Assembly: GCA_913042885.1 (NCBI GenBank)
Contig: CAJWLW010000184.1
Coordinates: forward strand, 1-9,500
Length of the DNA: 9,500 nt
Direction: 5' to 3'
From: an uncultured Lentisphaeria bacterium
GTDB lineage: Bacteria; Verrucomicrobiota; Lentisphaeria; JABSQK01; CAJWLW01
Shown: piece after piece, positions 8,601-9,500 of the stretch
How the letters are laid out: each line of letters opens with the position of its first letter
Numbering within the stretch: the stretch's first letter is position 1
The notes under the pieces: model-generated
What the model saw: the letters and a program-made list of their open reading frames with translations, nothing else
The model's database searches: none
What the model was told of the DNA's origin: nothing
Made by a program: the position numbers and the translations under genes

Positions 8601-9500
8601 GAGGTCTTGGCGCTCGAGTTCCATCTCCAGTTCGTGGGTATCGGCGGTTTCTTCCGGCTCGGTTGGAGTTTCCTCGACTTCGAGTTCCTTGGCATCCTCG
8701 TGTTCTGGTGTTATTTCGGCTTCGGCGATCTCAACCCTGGTGGGGGTCTGTTCGTCGGCCTCGGTTTTTTCGATGACCTCCTGGACGCGTTCGATTTTTT
8801 CGACCTCGGTTTCGATTTCTTCGACTTGGAGGTCTTGGCGCTCGAGCTCCATTTCCAGCTCGCGGGTATCGGCGGTTTCTTCCAGCTCGGTTGGAGTTTC
8901 CTCGACTTCGAGTTCCTTGGCGTCCTCATGTTCTGGTGTTATTTCGGCTTCGGCGATCTCAACCTCGGTGGGGGTCTTTTCGTCGGCCTGGGTTTCTTCG
9001 AGGACCTCCTGGACGCGTTCGATTTTTTCGACCTCGGTTTCGATTTCTTCGACTTGGAGGTCTTGGCGTTCGAGCTCCATCTCCAGTTCGTGGGTATCGG
9101 CGGTTTCTTCCGGCTCGGTTGGAGTTTCCTCGACTTCGAGTTCCTTGGCATCCTCATGTTCTGGTGTTATTTCGGCTTCGGCGATCTCAACCTGGGTGGG
9201 GGTCTTTTCGTCGGCCTCGGTTTCTTCGACAACTTCCTGGACGCGTTCGATCTCTTCGACCTCGGTTTCGATTTCTTCGACCTCGATCTCTTCGCGCTCG
9301 AGCGATTCGGCGGCTTCGAGTTCCTCGGTCATCTCCGTAGGTTCCAAGGTTTCTTCGACCTCGAGTTCCTGGGTTTCATCGGTGACCTCGTCTTCGATCT
9401 CGGGTTCCTGTTTCGCTGCCTCGGCCTCATCGGGTGTTTCCTTCTCGGCCTCGAACTCGGCGACTTCGGATTTGATGCGTTCTTCATGCACGTGGTCGTC
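5667..9500 (-). CDS. Large acidic repeat protein with C-terminal DUF4159 domain (5' end outside window)
   Basis: The minus-strand frame is open from the right edge to a TAA at 5667-5669, giving at least 1277 codons. The first start codon inside the window is GTG at 9491, but codons before it are also open, so the N-terminus and any signal peptide are missing. Regions N to C are: a Glu-rich leader (9369-9500); 76-residue repeats (8004-9368); decayed repeats (7587-8003); an Ala/Pro/Thr-rich, probably disordered linker (about 6950-7586); DUF4159 (about 6240-6900); and a C-terminal domain (5670 to about 6200). DUF4159 marks are QYSGDWDCD, FIFMTGHNDFQFTD, YLKGGGYMWINDS and AIRREMKRVF, matching the family's D-W-D, TGH and FRREM-like positions. 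The last segment (VSFDFRAGTFKTL, ANWFFIVYPMEASGKVEINN) reads like a carbohydrate-binding type beta-sandwich; that is inference. One cysteine is visible in the whole protein. DUF4159 resembles glutamine-amidotransferase-like folds and has no established reaction. Cell location is unknown. Confidence 0.8.
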   Translation of the reverse strand, partial: DDHVHEERIKSEVAEFEAEKETPDEAEAAKQEPEIEDEVTDETQELEVEETLEPTEMTEELEAAESLEREEIEVEEIETEVEEIERVQEVVEETEADEKTPTQVEIAEAEITPEHEDAKELEVEETPTEPEETADTHELEMELERQDLQVEEIETEVEKIERVQEVLEETQADEKTPTEVEIAEAEITPEHEDAKELEVEETPTELEETADTRELEMELERQDLQVEEIETEVEKIERVQEVIEKTEADEQTPTRVEIAEAEITPEHEDAKELEVEETPTEPEETADTHELEMELERQDLQVEEIETEVEKIERVQEVVEKTEADEQTPTRVVIAEIVMAPEHEDAKELEVEETLTELEETADTHELEMELERQDLQVEEIETEVEKIERVQEVVEKTEADEQTPTRVEIAEVVMAPEHEDAKELEVEETPTELEETADTRELEMELERQDLQVEELETEAVEIKRMQAATAAEIAAARMPTVVEVATAEAEAATDAAQDVEVTEVTPVETAVTATGQTIDLEVERQSVEAAMLETQITAVERKQATTGPAAIKQAVQSSQTAATVHLPDTSTAARQMTVAETPVEIASETRPIIRNVATGVVREGIETEELLTQLTTAERKSHQVALAEVKAAAARRVKPVAHQANDAELATTAAVFTPAAMTTTTPVEPGAPQNVITPIAPGGATAPVNLATAPMVAPTRKAVPIAQSAGTPARAIAGAATPAAEVSAPVAQDTSDTSRRLDVTGKAPPAADAARPAATLQDLGTAASKAPQRPSTAATAAGTLPPSTVAVPARRRTSAANSIGDDELGAQARIGNPLVGAKLAFSDPSDVHEFAINSTLPPVDFDFAPPALIPPLQVFVGGPGQRRTGGSNLVPLVQYSGDWDCDKTAMINLADQLERRTGSIAPFSSNIVKLDSDEVYETPFIFMTGHNDFQFTDREVKHLRKYLKGGGYMWINDSTHEGEEVYDIAIRREMKRVFDDIEMTRLPKESNLFKGPYDLTKGYKGYKYVLPGDKYRQDYLEQLIVDGRSAVIYTRNDYGDGLEIDPNTHPLMGSLTDLSPAEMQESSVRMGINIVMFFYSKGGTTNDALKAAITGSTETAEADQWTGKQEIPFPLLQLDRRWQVPEGWEGLLSARPVYRNNNGIIVDFRQNPVRSTKGNEKAVIEAFVDDLQIANDRVLLIDVKSSLSSGARLAIALIGKGQDSYVESSPAFIRPGKNDNVSFDFRAGTFKTLNSNWEYKATVPIPYEMANWFFIVYPMEASGKVEINNVRMIKP
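7587..8003 (-). repeat. Two decayed copies of the 76-residue repeat
   Basis: Directly after R5 the frame keeps the repeat rhythm although the sequence has diverged. R6 (7770-8003, 78 codons) has EVTPVE where R1 has EETPTE, and LEVERQSVEAAMLETQITAV-ERKQ where R1 has MELERQDLQVEEIETEVEKI-ERVQ, aligning without a gap. R7 (7587-7769) begins MTVAETPVEIASETR and carries LLTQLTTAERK at the same unit position as R6 LETQITAVERK. Glu is largely replaced by Ala and Thr. I infer shared ancestry from the matching phase; the similarity is too weak to be certain for R7. Confidence 0.55.
8004..9368 (-). repeat. Tandem array of 228-bp (76-residue) in-frame repeats
   Basis: Units in protein order are R0 9144-9368 (75 codons, first half diverged), R1 8916-9143, R2 8688-8915, R3 8460-8687, R4 8232-8459 and R5 8004-8231 (second half diverged). 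A landmark (ggcgctcg or a variant) recurs at 8153, 8381, 8609, 8837, 9065 and 9293, exactly 228 bases apart. R3 and R4 differ at only 7 of 228 bases by my count, with no indel. Each unit starts ELEVEETPTE, continues LEMELERQDLQVEEIETEV, then KIERVQEV, and ends with PEHEDAK. R1 has 27 Glu in 76 residues, and R1-R4 contain no G, S, N, C, F, W or Y. Hydrophobic residues at unit positions 24, 31, 34, 38, 41 and 48 follow a heptad pattern, so each unit probably forms a charged coiled coil joined by TP-containing linkers. Confidence 0.95.

Noticed and set aside
8207..9340. Long plus-strand open frames rich in Arg, Pro and Leu across the repeat array (8207-8776 and 8891-9340)
   Set aside because: They are antisense readings of the Glu-rich repeat; GAG/GAA codons leave few stops on the other strand. 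The products repeat only because the DNA does, and match no known protein type.
7587..9368. CRISPR-like array reading of the regular repeats
   Set aside because: The 228-bp units are contiguous, coding in one frame and lack short repeats with unique spacers, so this is a protein repeat.
9489..9491. GTG at 9491 as the true start of the repeat/DUF4159 protein
   Set aside because: The frame stays open through 9500 and beyond, and the sequence before and after the GTG is of the same character. No upstream sequence is available to show a ribosome binding site, so the gene is treated as truncated by the window edge.

Overview
The window comes from a G+C-rich bacterium with a two-membrane (Gram-negative) envelope. 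The evidence is a run of type II secretion system (T2SS) genes that includes an outer-membrane secretin with a lipoprotein signal. I cannot name the lineage. DUF4159 proteins are, as far as I recall, common in planctomycete-type and related phyla, but that is only a hint.

Layout. Bases 1-4956 (+ strand) are a tightly packed T2SS operon segment. It holds the last 24 codons of an unidentified gene, then a GspC-like inner-membrane clamp protein (73-966), a GspD secretin (1016-3223) and the GspE assembly ATPase (3232-4956). The first two genes share an ATGA overlap; the next gaps are 49 and 8 bases. No gspF or pseudopilin gene follows, so the run ends at gspE. Bases 4957-5159 hold a possible hairpin and the ribosome binding site of a small cupin gene (5160-5555). 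Bases 5556-5666 are a short AT-richer gap with an inverted repeat, lying between convergent genes.

The whole right-hand part (5667-9500, - strand) is one very long open frame whose N-terminus lies beyond the window. Read N to C it has an extremely glutamate-rich region built on a 76-residue (228 bp) tandem repeat, decayed repeat copies, an Ala/Pro/Thr-rich linker, a DUF4159 domain and a C-terminal probable beta-sandwich.

How they work together. GspC, GspD and GspE are core parts of one machine: GspE powers assembly at the inner membrane, GspC bridges to the periplasmic N-domains of GspD, and GspD is the outer-membrane pore. Nothing in the sequence ties the cupin or the repeat/DUF4159 protein to this machine functionally.

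The most unusual content is the repeat/DUF4159 protein. Its array shows a gradient from nearly identical copies to barely recognisable ones. Secondary points are a lipidated (possibly self-piloting) secretin, a GspC with a basic insertion and a proline-rich tail, and a perfect 12-bp-arm palindrome inside the start of gspE.
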